Notes under the pieces: model-generated
What the model was told of the DNA's origin: nothing
Database searches by the model: none
Seen by the model: only the letters and a program-made list of their open reading frames with translations
In this document: positions 26,270 through 35,088 of the stretch, one piece after another
Layout: each line of letters begins with the position of its first letter
Position numbering within the stretch: the first letter of the stretch is position 1
Assembly: GCF_000253115.1 (NCBI RefSeq)
Contig: NC_014145.1
Coordinates: forward strand, 248,001-312,000
DNA from: Thiomonas arsenitoxydans
GTDB taxonomy: Bacteria > Pseudomonadota > Gammaproteobacteria > Burkholderiales > Burkholderiaceae_C
Length of the DNA: 64,000 nt
Reading direction: 5' to 3'
Made by a program: the position numbers and the translations under genes

Positions 26270-27535
26270 TTAGCGCTTGCCGCCGGCGTTGGCGGCGATG
26301 ATGGCGTTCACCAGGGCGTCGGCCTTCTGCCAGTCGGCGGCGTAAACGTCGGTGCGGGCGGCGGGCTTGGTGGGCGGCTCGTCCATGACCAGCGGGCCTT
26401 TGTGGTCGCTGATATCGATGGTCACTTCGGTGGACATGCCCACGCGCAGCGGGTGGCTGGCGACTTGCTTGGGATCGAGCGCCACGCGCACCGGCAGGCG
26501 CTGCACCACCTTGATCCAGTTGCCCGTGGCGTTCTGCGCGGGCAACAGGGAGAACGCCGCACCCGTGCCCGCCGACAGTCCGACCACATGGCCGGTGTAG
26601 GTGAAGCTGCCGCCATAGGTGTCGGCAGTCACTGTGGCCTTCTGGCCGATGCGCACGTCGCGCAGCTGGGTTTCCTTCAGATTGGCGTCGATCCACACAT
26701 CGTTCAACGGCACTACCCACATCAGCGGCTGGCCGGGCGCCACGCGCTGGCCGAGCTGCACCGTGCGCCGCGCCACCACGCCGCTGACCGGCGCCGGAAT
26801 GGTGGTGCGTTCATACGCCAGATAGGCCTCGCGTAGCTTGGCCGCGGCCAGCTTGACCGAGGGGTTGTTGGCGATGACCGTGCCCGCGGTCAGCGCTTCG
26901 CTGGCGGCGAGTTGCTCCTGCGCGGCCTTCACCCCGGCCTGCGCGGTGGTCAACGCGGCTTGGGCGGATTGCAAGGCAATCTGTGCCTGCCGCAGTTCCT
27001 CAGCGCCCACCGCGCCGGTACCCGCCAGCTCCTGGCGGCGGCGCAGCGCGTCCTGGGCCTTGGCTACATTGGCCTGCGCGACGCTGACATCGGTCTGCCG
27101 CACGGCTACCTGGGCAGCCAGGGTGCCGTTGTTGGCAAAGCTCACCCGCACCTGACGCACCGCCTGCGCGAGCAGGGCCTCGGCCTGTTGCAGCGCCACA
27201 TGGGTGTCGGCGCCGTCGAGCTGCACCAACGGCTGGCCGGACTTGACCAGCTGGGTATCGTCGGCGTCGATGGCGGTCACCGTGCCGCCCACCTGCGGCG
27301 TGACCTGCACCAGATTGCCCTGCACATAGGCGTCATCGGTGTAGGCGTAGCGCAGGGATTCCCAATAGTGATACCCGCCATAGACGGCGCCGACGATGAC
27401 GAAAAAGCCGATGGCCAACAGCATCAGCCGCCGCCGCTTGGCGGCCTTGCCGTTGCCATTTCCGTTGTCGTTTCCGTTGCCATTTTCGGCGGGCTGGGCC
27501 GTGCCTTCTGTTTTATTGCTGTCTGGGGTACTCAT
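26270..27535 (-). CDS. emrA: EmrA/HlyD-family periplasmic adaptor
   Basis: A 421-residue adaptor: cytoplasmic Asn/Gly-rich N-terminus, one membrane anchor (LMLLAIGFFVIVGAVYGGYH, residues about 37-56), a biotinyl-lipoyl-like half (VQVTPQVGGTVTAIDADDTQ), a long coiled coil rich in Ala/Gln (residues about 120-230), then VPAPVSGVVARRTVQLGQRV-type returning lipoyl and beta-barrel parts. It bridges the inner-membrane pump and the outer-membrane channel. It lies 55 bp from the nodT-type gene. Confidence 0.92.
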   Translation of the reverse strand: MSTPDSNKTEGTAQPAENGNGNDNGNGNGKAAKRRRLMLLAIGFFVIVGAVYGGYHYWESLRYAYTDDAYVQGNLVQVTPQVGGTVTAIDADDTQLVKSGQPLVQLDGADTHVALQQAEALLAQAVRQVRVSFANNGTLAAQVAVRQTDVSVAQANVAKAQDALRRRQELAGTGAVGAEELRQAQIALQSAQAALTTAQAGVKAAQEQLAASEALTAGTVIANNPSVKLAAAKLREAYLAYERTTIPAPVSGVVARRTVQLGQRVAPGQPLMWVVPLNDVWIDANLKETQLRDVRIGQKATVTADTYGGSFTYTGHVVGLSAGTGAAFSLLPAQNATGNWIKVVQRLPVRVALDPKQVASHPLRVGMSTEVTIDISDHKGPLVMDEPPTKPAARTDVYAADWQKADALVNAIIAANAGGKR

Positions 27536-27590
27536 GGATGCGCTCCGTTGGGATTCGATTCGTTTTTAGAAGGAGAAGTCAAAGCGTGGG

Positions 27591-29036
27591 TCAGGAGGAT
27601 TTCGCAGGAACCTGCTCGGGCATCTTCGGCGCGTTGTAGCCCCCGCCCAGGGCGCGAATCAGCGCCACGTCGTCGGCCAGCGCCTGCGCTTTCAAGTCCA
27701 CCCCGGCCTGCTGCAGCTTGAGCACACTCGACTCAACCGTGAGCACGGTGAGGTAGTTCGACAGCCCGGCCTTGTAGCGCTGATCGACCAGCCGCAGCGC
27801 GTCCTGCGCGGCATCGAGCGCCTGCTGCTGTTGCGCGATCTGCTGACCGATGGATTGCCGCGCCGCGATGGCGTCGGCGACCTCATGCACTGCGTCCACC
27901 AGCGTGCCGTTGTATTGCGCGATGGCGGCGTCCGCCTGCGCCGATTTGCCGCGAAGCTGGGCGCGCAGCGCGCCGCCCTCGAAGATCGGCAGGGTGAGTG
28001 CGGGGCCGACGCCCAGGGTCTGGCTGCCGCCGGTCAGCCATTGGCTGAAGCCCAGCGCAGAGAACCCGGCGAACGCCGTGAGGTTGACGTCGGGATAGAA
28101 CGCTGCGCGAGCCGCTTTCACGCCGTGCAGCGCGGCTTCCACCTGCCAGCGCGCGGCGACGATGTCGGCGCGGCGGCCGATCAGCGAGGCGGGTAGCGTG
28201 TCGGGCAGGTTCATGGTCGGCAGGGTGGCGAGCTGCGGGGCGAGCGTGGCCGTGGCCTGCGGGCCCTGGCCGGTGAGCGCGGCCAGCAGGTTGCGCGCCT
28301 GCGTGATCTGCACCGCAGTCTGGTCGATCTGCAGACGGATCTGCGGCACTTCGGCCAGCGCCTGCTTCTCCTGCACCGTGGTTTCCAGACCGGCGCGCAC
28401 GCGGTCCTGCACCAGTTTGAGCATGTGCTCGCGTTGCTGCAGGGTTTGCTGCAGCACGTTCTGGATGGCGATCAGTCGCGCAAGGTTCACATAAGCGCTG
28501 GCTACGTTGGCGGCGAGCAGTACCCGCGCGGCCTGCTCCTGCGCCGCGGCGGCGTGGGCTTCGCCGATGGCGGCTTGCAGCGTCTGCCGGTTCTTGCCGA
28601 AAAAGTCCAGCTCCCAACTGCCTTGCAGCAACGCTGAGTTGTCGTAATACCAGTTGCTGCCGTAGGGGCCGTAGATGTAGTTGTTGCTGAACTGCTGGCG
28701 AGTGGAGCTCACCGCGGCGCCCAGCTTGGGCTTGAGCGCGCTGCCCGCGCCCTGCACCTGCGCACGGGCCTGTTCGAGCCGAGCCTGGGCGACTTGCAAG
28801 CTGGGGTTGTCGGTCAGGGCGGTGGCGAACAGGCGGTCGAGTTCAGGATCGTGAAAGGCGGCCCACCAGTCGGTCTTGGGAAAGGCCGTCTGCACCGGCT
28901 GCAAGCCGAGTTGCTGCGGACGAGTGAGCTGGGCCGTGGGCGCGATGCCTTCGGTGCTGGCGCAGCCCGCCAGCAGCAGGGCGGCCAGCAGCGGCGCGGC
29001 CAGCGTGGCGGATCGAACGAAAGGTCTGTTGAGCAT
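27591..29036 (-). CDS. Outer-membrane efflux lipoprotein, NodT/OprM family
   Basis: The 481-residue product has a lipobox (LLAGCAS, Cys near residue 25) and the two tandem helical-barrel repeats of TolC-like channels: ANPSLQVAQARLEQARAQVQ-like text near residue 80 and RRADIVAARWQVEAALHGVK near residue 300, with the usual SxxxPxFxG type strands between. It supplies the outer-membrane exit for the EmrAB-like pump. It starts 12 bp after marR, so the operon order is marR, channel, adaptor, pump. Confidence 0.92.
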   Translation of the reverse strand: MLNRPFVRSATLAAPLLAALLLAGCASTEGIAPTAQLTRPQQLGLQPVQTAFPKTDWWAAFHDPELDRLFATALTDNPSLQVAQARLEQARAQVQGAGSALKPKLGAAVSSTRQQFSNNYIYGPYGSNWYYDNSALLQGSWELDFFGKNRQTLQAAIGEAHAAAAQEQAARVLLAANVASAYVNLARLIAIQNVLQQTLQQREHMLKLVQDRVRAGLETTVQEKQALAEVPQIRLQIDQTAVQITQARNLLAALTGQGPQATATLAPQLATLPTMNLPDTLPASLIGRRADIVAARWQVEAALHGVKAARAAFYPDVNLTAFAGFSALGFSQWLTGGSQTLGVGPALTLPIFEGGALRAQLRGKSAQADAAIAQYNGTLVDAVHEVADAIAARQSIGQQIAQQQQALDAAQDALRLVDQRYKAGLSNYLTVLTVESSVLKLQQAGVDLKAQALADDVALIRALGGGYNAPKMPEQVPAKSS

Positions 29037-29048
29037 GATGAGAACGGG

Positions 29049-29612
29049 TCAGGAGGGGTTGTTGTCGTTGTTTTCTTCGGGGTCGCGTTCCTGCACCACC
29101 AGTTGCGGGCCGGGGGCGGCCTTGTTGGCTTCGGCCAGCGCCTCGCCATTGGCGATGAAGCGCCGCAACAGGTCGAGCAACTGGGCAAACTCCTTGGGGC
29201 TGAAGCCGCGCAGATGTTCGTTGAGCACTTCGGAGAGCACATGCGGAATTTGCGCCGCCACCTCGCTGCCGCGCGGGGTGAGCGAGAGGTTGACCACGCG
29301 GCGGTCGCTGCAACTGCGCTCGCGCACCAACAGGCCCTTGGCTTCCAGGCGGTCGAGCATGCGGGTCATGGCGCCGGCATCGGTCTGCATTTCGCGGGCG
29401 CAGGCGGCCACGGTGTCGCAGCCTTGGTGCACATGCAGCAGCGGGTGCCATTGGGAGCCGGTGAGGTCGAGCCCCCGCAGTTGATGCTCCAGATTGCGCA
29501 CCAGCACCGCCAGCGCGACTTTCATCAGAAAGCCGACCGAGTTGTCCTTGGCATACTCTGAACCGTCGTAGAAACGCGGCGCGGTCGTGGGAGTGGGGGC
29601 GGAAGAATTCAT
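29049..29612 (-). CDS. MarR-family transcriptional regulator of the efflux operon
   Basis: A 187-residue winged-helix protein: helix-turn-helix CAREMQTDAGAMTRMLDRLE near residue 85-105 and wing segment GLLVRERSCSDRRVVNLSLT, followed by a dimer helix and an acidic, Asn-rich tail. It is the first gene of the efflux operon and faces a divergent aldehyde dehydrogenase gene across a 160-bp gap containing an inverted repeat. MarR proteins of this kind release DNA when phenolic or aromatic compounds bind. Confidence 0.93.
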   Translation of the reverse strand: MNSSAPTPTTAPRFYDGSEYAKDNSVGFLMKVALAVLVRNLEHQLRGLDLTGSQWHPLLHVHQGCDTVAACAREMQTDAGAMTRMLDRLEAKGLLVRERSCSDRRVVNLSLTPRGSEVAAQIPHVLSEVLNEHLRGFSPKEFAQLLDLLRRFIANGEALAEANKAAPGPQLVVQERDPEENNDNNPS

Positions 29613-29625
29613 GCCGTGCAGTTTA

Positions 29626-29649
29626 TTGCTTAGGCAAATACTGCCTGAG
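29626..29649. promoter_or_regulatory. Candidate MarR operator
   Basis: CTTAGGCA (29629-29636) and TGCCTGAG (29642-29649) are inverted repeats matching at 7 of 8 positions around a 5-nt spacer. The left half extends to TTGCTTAGGCAA, close to the TTGCCnnGGCAA-type MarR site. It lies 14 bp upstream of the marR start and about 120 bp before the divergent dehydrogenase. Confidence 0.6.
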
Positions 29650-29772
29650 TTGTTTTTTGATACCCGATTCAGCGAAGGGGTTTTGTCGGGCGGGGCATGG
29701 CAAACCGGTTCTTCATGTTGGCGGCGTCCGGCTTACCATGCGTCGCTGAATGTTCAGTTTGCCGCCAAAGCC

Positions 29773-31194
29773 ATGGATCGCGCCCCTGATTTCGCCGCTT
29801 CACTCCAGCAGACTTTCAGCGTGCTGCGGGCTGCGTTCGACGCCGCGCCCTATCCCGACTGGACGCTGCGACGCGACCGGCTGCGACGACTGCAGGCCTT
29901 GCTGCGCACTCATGCGGCCGAGTTCGCCGAGGCCATCGATGCCGATTTCGGCGGCCGCCCGCCGCCCGAAACCGGGATGCTCGAACTCGTGCCCAGCCTG
30001 ACGGGCATCGCCGATGCGCTCAAGCACGGCAAACGCTGGATGCGTCCGCGCGCCGCCTCCGTTTCACCCTGGTTTTTTCCCGCCCGGGCGCGAGTGCTGC
30101 CCCAACCGCTGGGCGTGGTGGGCGTCATTGCGCCTTGGAACTACCCGCTGGTGCTGGCCGTGGCGCCGCTGACGGCGGCGCTGGCTGCGGGCAACCGGGC
30201 GATGGTCAAGCTCTCCGAGTTCACGCCCACGTTCAGCGCGGTGTTCGCGCAGCGGGCCGGGCAGACTTTTGCGCCCGACGAAGTGGCGGTGGTGCAGGGC
30301 GATGCAGAAATCGGCGCCGCTTTCAGCGCCTTGCCGTTCGACCACCTGCTGTTCACCGGCTCCACCGGGGTGGGCAAGCGCGTCATGGCGGCGGCGGCGG
30401 CCAACCTCACTCCCGTCACGCTGGAACTCGGCGGCAAATCGCCCGCCGTCATCACGCCGGGTTACGACCTGGCGCACGCGGCCCAGCGCATCCTCTACGG
30501 CAAACTGCTCAACGCCGGGCAGACCTGTATCGCGCCCGACTATGTGCTCGTGCCGCGTGCGCAGCAGTCTGACTGGGTTGCCGCCTGCCGCGCCGCGGCG
30601 CAAAAACTCTATCCCGACGGCCTGCGCAGCCCCGACTACACCAGCATCATCGACCATCGCCAATACAGCCGTCTGCTCGGGCTACTGGGCGAAGCTCGCG
30701 CCGCCGGGGCGCAGGTGCATGCCCTGTTCGACGGCGTGCAGGCCGACGATCTGCGCCACCGTCTCGCGCCCGCGCTGGTGTGCGACGCCCCGGCCTCGGT
30801 GCGCTTGATGAACGAAGAAATCTTCGGTCCGCTGCTGCCCGTGGTGGCCTATGACGATCTGGCGCAGGCGCTGGCTCATCTACGCAGCCAGCCGCGCCCG
30901 CTGGCGCTGTACTGGTTCGACCACGACCGCCAGCGCACCGCCGATGCCCTGCTGCACACCCATGCCGGCGGCGTGACGGTCAACGACACCTTGCTGCACT
31001 TTGCGCAAGACGAGTTGCCCTTTGGCGGCGTTGGGGCGTCCGGCATGGGCAGCTATCACGGCCGCTGGGGATTCGATACCTTCAGCAAACTCAAGCCCGT
31101 ACTTTTTCAGACGCGGTTCTCCGGCGTCGGGCTTGCCGCGCCGCCCTACGGGCCGCGTACCCGCTGGCTGATGAAGTTCATGGGGAGGCTGTGA
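29773..31194 (+). CDS. calB: Coniferyl-aldehyde-dehydrogenase-type NAD(P)-dependent aldehyde dehydrogenase
   Basis: The 473-residue enzyme has APWNYPLVLAVAPLTAALAAGN, the catalytic Glu in TLELGGKSPAVI and the catalytic Cys in NAGQTCIAPDYVLV (near residue 250). It belongs to the short class 3-like ALDH group that includes coniferyl aldehyde dehydrogenase (LLHFAQDELPFGGVGASGMG at the C-terminus). It oxidises aromatic or aliphatic aldehydes to acids. Divergent from a MarR-controlled efflux operon, it may detoxify the same inducer. ATG 29773 fits the family; the frame is open further upstream. Confidence 0.82.
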   Translation: MDRAPDFAASLQQTFSVLRAAFDAAPYPDWTLRRDRLRRLQALLRTHAAEFAEAIDADFGGRPPPETGMLELVPSLTGIADALKHGKRWMRPRAASVSPWFFPARARVLPQPLGVVGVIAPWNYPLVLAVAPLTAALAAGNRAMVKLSEFTPTFSAVFAQRAGQTFAPDEVAVVQGDAEIGAAFSALPFDHLLFTGSTGVGKRVMAAAAANLTPVTLELGGKSPAVITPGYDLAHAAQRILYGKLLNAGQTCIAPDYVLVPRAQQSDWVAACRAAAQKLYPDGLRSPDYTSIIDHRQYSRLLGLLGEARAAGAQVHALFDGVQADDLRHRLAPALVCDAPASVRLMNEEIFGPLLPVVAYDDLAQALAHLRSQPRPLALYWFDHDRQRTADALLHTHAGGVTVNDTLLHFAQDELPFGGVGASGMGSYHGRWGFDTFSKLKPVLFQTRFSGVGLAAPPYGPRTRWLMKFMGRL

Positions 31195-32864
31195 TGCGCA
31201 GGCGCTGGGTCAAGAAGTTCGCGGTCATCGTGGCGCTGTGCGCCGTTGCGGGTATGGCGAACGCGCAAAGCGCACCCGAGCCCTTGCCAGCCTCCGGCGC
31301 CAGCGATGTGGCCCGCACAGTGACGCCCGGGTTTCGCTTCGCCGCCCCCGCGCAGGCGGCCGCCATCACGGCAGACCGCTTGCTGCTGCTCGCCCCGGAC
31401 GGGGCTGCGGTTCGCGGCCTGGTGCGCACCTCGGGCGACCGCGCAGTGTTCGAGCCCAGCGTGCCCTTGGTTGGCTGCACCACCTACACCCTCTTGCTGA
31501 ATGCACCAGAGCGCGTGCGCAGCCGCTTCACCACCGCGTGCAGCGCATGGAGTGCGCCCGTGCAGATCGACGATAGCCACACCGCGCACAAAGTCGATCT
31601 GCCCGTCAGCGGCGCGCAAGTGGCGGCAACGGCCGACGGTGGCTTCGTCGCGGTGTGGTTTCAGGACGATGCGGGCCGCCGCGCCATTCTGGCTACTCGC
31701 TTCAACCCGGACACGCAGGCCTGGAGCCGCCCGCAAGCCATCGACCTGCAAGGGCCGCAAGCTGGGGCGTCGAGCATTCCCGCCATCACGGCGGATCGCC
31801 AGGGGCGCCTCACCGTCGTGTGGTTTCAGGCGGTGGATGGCCGCAACGCCGTATTTGCGGCGCGCAGCGATGGCGGCGCGTGGCAGGCCCCGCAGCGGCT
31901 CGATCAACCCGCGCTGCCCGGCAACGCCACCAATCCCCAACTCGCCGCCGACGCCGCGGGCAATGTCACCGTGGTCTGGCAGCAGCCCGACGGCCGCCAC
32001 ACCGCCATTTATGCGGCCCATTGGCAACAGGCAGCGCTGCGCTGGCTGCCCGCGCAGCCCGTTGATCGCGGCCTTGCCAATGCCTATAACCCGGTGATTG
32101 CCGCCACGCCGCAAGGGCGGGTGGTAGCCGCATGGCAGCAGGGGACTTCCGGGCGCGAGGCGGTGTTTGCCGCGGCGTTGCAGCCTTCCGGCCAGTCGTG
32201 GGGGGCGCCATGGCGTCTCAGCGCAGAGGGCATCGCCGCCACAAGCCCGGCGCTCACGGCTACACCGCAAGAAGCCATCGTCGCCGCATGGGTGCAGGGC
32301 CGGGATGCGATGCGGCGCATTGCCGTCAGCCAGCTTCTGCCCGAGGGCAGCGGCGCTGCGTTTCGCTGGAGCGCGCCGCAGATTCAGCACAGCACGGCCT
32401 TCACCGGCCCGGCGCTTTCGCCCGCGCTCACCGCCGATGCCGCGGGCGATCTCACGCTGGTGTGGGAACAGGCCAAGTCGGCGCAGGGCGGCCCGGTGCG
32501 ATACGCCATACTCGCCGCCCGGCGCGATGCTGGCGCGGATGCCGCCTCGGCTCGCTGGTCGCCGCCGCAGCAGATCGACGACCCCGCGCTGCGCAGCGCG
32601 GGCAACCCGGTGTTGGTGACCGATGCGGCGGGCAATGTGCGTTGCGCCTGGTATCAAGACGGGCCCAGCGGAATGCAGGTGCAGACCGCGCGCTACAACC
32701 CAGCCGAGCATCGCTGGCAGGCGCCGCAGACCTTGTCCGACCCGAGCGCTACGGTACAGGCCAGCTTTCCCGCGCTGGCCGTCGATGCGGTGGGGAGCAC
32801 CATGGCCGTGTGGCAGCAGTTCAATGGCTGGCGCACCCTGGCCGTCGCCCGCTGGCTGCCGTGA
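31194..32864 (+). CDS. Exported protein with eight beta-propeller-like repeats
   Basis: A 556-residue protein with signal peptide ending MANAQ. After an N-terminal Ig-like part with a Cys pair (GCTTYTLLL to TTACSAW), eight repeats of about 50 residues follow. Each contains a motif like PALTADAAGDLTLVWEQ (small residue, D/T-A-x-G-x, hydrophobic-x-hydrophobic-V/A-W-x-Q) and a following Trp-x-x-P-x-x-hydrophobic-D strand. This suggests an eight-bladed propeller. The start overlaps the dehydrogenase stop (GTGATG; a GTG at 31191 is also possible), with GGGGAGG as ribosome site. No enzyme motif is seen; binding or surface function is likely. Confidence 0.75.
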   Translation: MRRRWVKKFAVIVALCAVAGMANAQSAPEPLPASGASDVARTVTPGFRFAAPAQAAAITADRLLLLAPDGAAVRGLVRTSGDRAVFEPSVPLVGCTTYTLLLNAPERVRSRFTTACSAWSAPVQIDDSHTAHKVDLPVSGAQVAATADGGFVAVWFQDDAGRRAILATRFNPDTQAWSRPQAIDLQGPQAGASSIPAITADRQGRLTVVWFQAVDGRNAVFAARSDGGAWQAPQRLDQPALPGNATNPQLAADAAGNVTVVWQQPDGRHTAIYAAHWQQAALRWLPAQPVDRGLANAYNPVIAATPQGRVVAAWQQGTSGREAVFAAALQPSGQSWGAPWRLSAEGIAATSPALTATPQEAIVAAWVQGRDAMRRIAVSQLLPEGSGAAFRWSAPQIQHSTAFTGPALSPALTADAAGDLTLVWEQAKSAQGGPVRYAILAARRDAGADAASARWSPPQQIDDPALRSAGNPVLVTDAAGNVRCAWYQDGPSGMQVQTARYNPAEHRWQAPQTLSDPSATVQASFPALAVDAVGSTMAVWQQFNGWRTLAVARWLP

Positions 32865-32871
32865 GGTCGGT

Positions 32872-33543
32872 TCAGGCCGTGTCGCTGCAGCGACCGAACA
32901 GCCAGAAACAACGCCATTGGCGCATCGCCGCCTTCACCCAGTAGTCGATCTGGCCGGTCTGGTTTTCCATCAGCGCATTGAAGTGGCTCTGGTAGTTGTC
33001 TTCCGGCAGCTCTAGATACGCCTCGGTTTCGCCGCCCTCGTTATGCACTTTCATGCCGGCCCGGCGCGCGATTTTGAGCATCGCGGCATTGCTGCTCAGG
33101 CACTGCATGTAAAGCACTCGCAGCCCGCGGTTGCGCGCGTCCACCGCCGCGCGTGCAAACAAGCGCGTGCCGATGCCTAGCCCGCGGCCTTTGGGCAGCA
33201 CCGAGACGCCAAACTCCGCCCGCTCCGTCTGCCCCGGTTCGATGGCGATATGCGCCACCGCCAGCAACTCCAGCTTGCGGTTGAACACGCCAAAAATCTC
33301 GTCCGATTCAAAGCGGATGGAATCGACGTAAAGACGCACGCGCTCGTCGCTCGCGGCGTAGCCAAAGCGCAGATAGCGATCATCCGGCCCCAGCGCCAGA
33401 AAATGCCGCAGCAACTGCTCGCGATGTTCCGGCCCGATCGGGCGAATCGGGATGATCGGCGCGGACAGACGCCGATCGCGAGGCGGGGCGGCCAACGCGC
33501 TGCCAGTGGCTTGCAAGGGGGCGGTCTCGGGAGGCTGAGTCAT
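32872..33543 (-). CDS. GNAT-family N-acetyltransferase
   Basis: A 223-residue protein whose middle carries the acetyl-CoA-binding pattern VSVLPKGRGLGIGTRLFARA (residues about 125-144), preceded by the strand ELLAVAHIAIEP, and followed by YMQCLSSNAAMLKIARRAGM. This is a single GNAT domain with a Pro-rich N-terminal lead. Substrate unknown. It converges with the propeller gene and its upstream region is filled by repeats. Confidence 0.85.
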   Translation of the reverse strand: MTQPPETAPLQATGSALAAPPRDRRLSAPIIPIRPIGPEHREQLLRHFLALGPDDRYLRFGYAASDERVRLYVDSIRFESDEIFGVFNRKLELLAVAHIAIEPGQTERAEFGVSVLPKGRGLGIGTRLFARAAVDARNRGLRVLYMQCLSSNAAMLKIARRAGMKVHNEGGETEAYLELPEDNYQSHFNALMENQTGQIDYWVKAAMRQWRCFWLFGRCSDTA

Positions 33544-33672
33544 ATCGAATAGAAGCAAGATTGCTGCAACGCAGCATGGACTAGATAGTTTAGGCGCTGC
33601 TCCTGCAAACACAAGGAATAGGGACATCGCCGCGCCCTTGCCGCCACAACACGCCTGAAAATCAAGCACTTG

Positions 33673-33914
33673 TGAGTGCCCCCAGGGCCGGGCAATCCCC
33701 ACCCCAACCCTCCCCACAAGTGGGGAGGGAGTGATCTCACCTCACCCACGTCGTGGGGGAGGTCGGGAAGGGGACGGCCTAGCCCGCCCCCCGCGGGGGA
33801 TGAGGCCCGCGGCTCCAAGCTGCCCTGCGGCAGCTTGGACGGAGCCGAATCCGAGCAGCTTGCAAGCTGCGAGGTGGACAAGAAAACTTGGGGCGGCCCT
33901 GCATTTCCTTGAGA
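33673..33914 (+). repeat. Palindromic repeat element, copy 2 (longest, all modules)
   Basis: This 242-bp copy shows the full order. Head TGAGTGCCCCCAGGGCCGG (33673). Module B: CTCCCCACAAGTGGGGAG, then GTGATCTCACCTC and CACGTCGTGGGGGAGG. Module C: GCCCGCCCCCCGCGGGGG and AAGCTGCCCTGCGGCAGCTT. Module D: the perfect palindrome GCAGCTTGCAAGCTGC (33855-33870). Module E hairpin: CAAGAAAAC (33879-33887), loop TTGGGGCGGCCCTGC, ATTTCCTTG (33903-33911). It occupies most of the gap between the acetyltransferase and rplM; the remaining 33544-33672 shows nothing recognisable. Confidence 0.85.
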
Positions 33915-33942
33915 GTGACAAACCCGCTGACCTGTCTATAAT
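33915..33942 (+). promoter_or_regulatory. Promoter of rplM-rpsI
   Basis: GTGACA (33915-33920) and a perfect TATAAT (33937-33942) are 16 bp apart. The promoter begins right after the terminal hairpin of the repeat element. The resulting leader of about 150 nt to rplM has no structure I can assign. Confidence 0.7.
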
Positions 33943-34100
33943 GACGCGTTTGGCTTCGAGCGGGGGCCAGAAAACCCATGCCGGCGGGCGCGGGGCAGAG
34001 CGTCTCAACTTTGAAGAACATCTCGACATTGAGGCCCGCTGCCGCACATCACTGGTGGGCTCATTCATATCTCGCTCAAACATCGTTCATAGGAACAACC

Positions 34101-34529
34101 ATGAAAACCTTCAGCGCCAAACCGGCCGAAGTCGTGCATGAGTGGTTCGTGATTGACGCAGAGAACAAGGTTCTCGGTCGGGTCGCCAGCGAAGTGGCCC
34201 TCCGTCTGCGTGGCAAACACAAACCCATCTACACCCCGCACGTCGATACCGGTGACTTCATCATTGTCGTCAACACCTCCAAAATTCGTGTGACCGGCAA
34301 CAAAGCCAACGACAAGACCTACTACCGTCACACCGGCTATCCCGGCGGCATCTACGCCACCAAATTCAAGGATATGCAGGCGCGTCACCCCGGCCGTGCG
34401 CTGGAACTGGCAGTCAAGGGCATGTTGCCCAAAGGCCCGCTCGGTTACGCCATGATCAAGAAGCTCAAGGTCTATGGGGGTGCAGAGCATCCGCACAGCG
34501 CCCAACAGCCCAAGACTCTCGACATCTAA
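34101..34529 (+). CDS. rplM: 50S ribosomal protein L13
   Basis: The 142-residue product matches L13 along its length: [19 protein letters not shown] near the N-terminus, the [18 protein letters not shown] strand, [12 protein letters not shown], and [20 protein letters not shown]. It is an early-assembly protein of the large subunit. ATG 34101 follows AGGAACAACC. rpsI begins 9 bp after its stop, the usual order. Confidence 0.98.
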   Translation: MKTFSAKPAEVVHEWFVIDAENKVLGRVASEVALRLRGKHKPIYTPHVDTGDFIIVVNTSKIRVTGNKANDKTYYRHTGYPGGIYATKFKDMQARHPGRALELAVKGMLPKGPLGYAMIKKLKVYGGAEHPHSAQQPKTLDI

Positions 34530-34538
34530 GGACACGCG

Positions 34539-34931
34539 ATGATCGGAAACTGGAATTACGGCACAGGCCGTCGCAAAAGCTCCGTGGCCCGCGTCTTCAT
34601 CAAGAAGGGCACCGGCAAAATCACGGTCAACGGGAAAGACGTCGAGCAGTATTTCGGCCGTCAGACCTCCATCATGATCGTCAAGCAACCCCTCGTTCTC
34701 ACCGAGAACGTCGAAAGCTTCGACATCAAGATCAACGTCCACGGCGGCGGCGAAACCGGCCAGGCCGGTGCGGTGCGCCACGGCATCACCCGCGCGCTGA
34801 TCGACTACGAGGCTACCCTCAAACCCGCGCTCTCCAAGGCAGGCTTCGTCACCCGCGACGCCCGCGAAGTGGAGCGGAAAAAAGTGGGCCTGCGCGGTGC
34901 CCGTCGCGCCAAGCAGTTCTCCAAGCGCTGA
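34539..34931 (+). CDS. rpsI: 30S ribosomal protein S9
   Basis: A 130-residue S9: [20 protein letters not shown] at the start, [20 protein letters not shown] in the middle, and the extended basic tail [14 protein letters not shown] that reaches the P-site tRNA. It is the second gene of the rplM-rpsI operon and is followed by a strong terminator. Confidence 0.98.
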   Translation: MIGNWNYGTGRRKSSVARVFIKKGTGKITVNGKDVEQYFGRQTSIMIVKQPLVLTENVESFDIKINVHGGGETGQAGAVRHGITRALIDYEATLKPALSKAGFVTRDAREVERKKVGLRGARRAKQFSKR

Positions 34932-34951
34932 TACTTTTTCGCGCTTTGCTG

Positions 34952-34988
34952 CAAACAAAAAACCCGCTTTCTGCGGGTTTTTTGTTTG
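34952..34988. terminator. Bidirectional terminator after rpsI
   Basis: A 16-bp perfect stem made of CAAACAAAAAACCCGC and its complement with a 5-nt loop (TTTCT), with A- and T-runs on either side. It ends rplM-rpsI and could also serve transcripts from the opposite strand. Confidence 0.92.
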
Positions 34989-35088
34989 CGCTTTTGTTCA
35001 TATAACAGGCAGCGGTGCTCAACCACCTAAGTTGGGGCCGCCGACAGGGTCGGTGGCCAGTGAAAAAAGAGCAGGCCCCAGTTCAATA

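Noticed and set aside
34989..35088. Search for a cydX-like small gene downstream of cydB
   Set aside because: No ATG-started frame with a single membrane segment is present.
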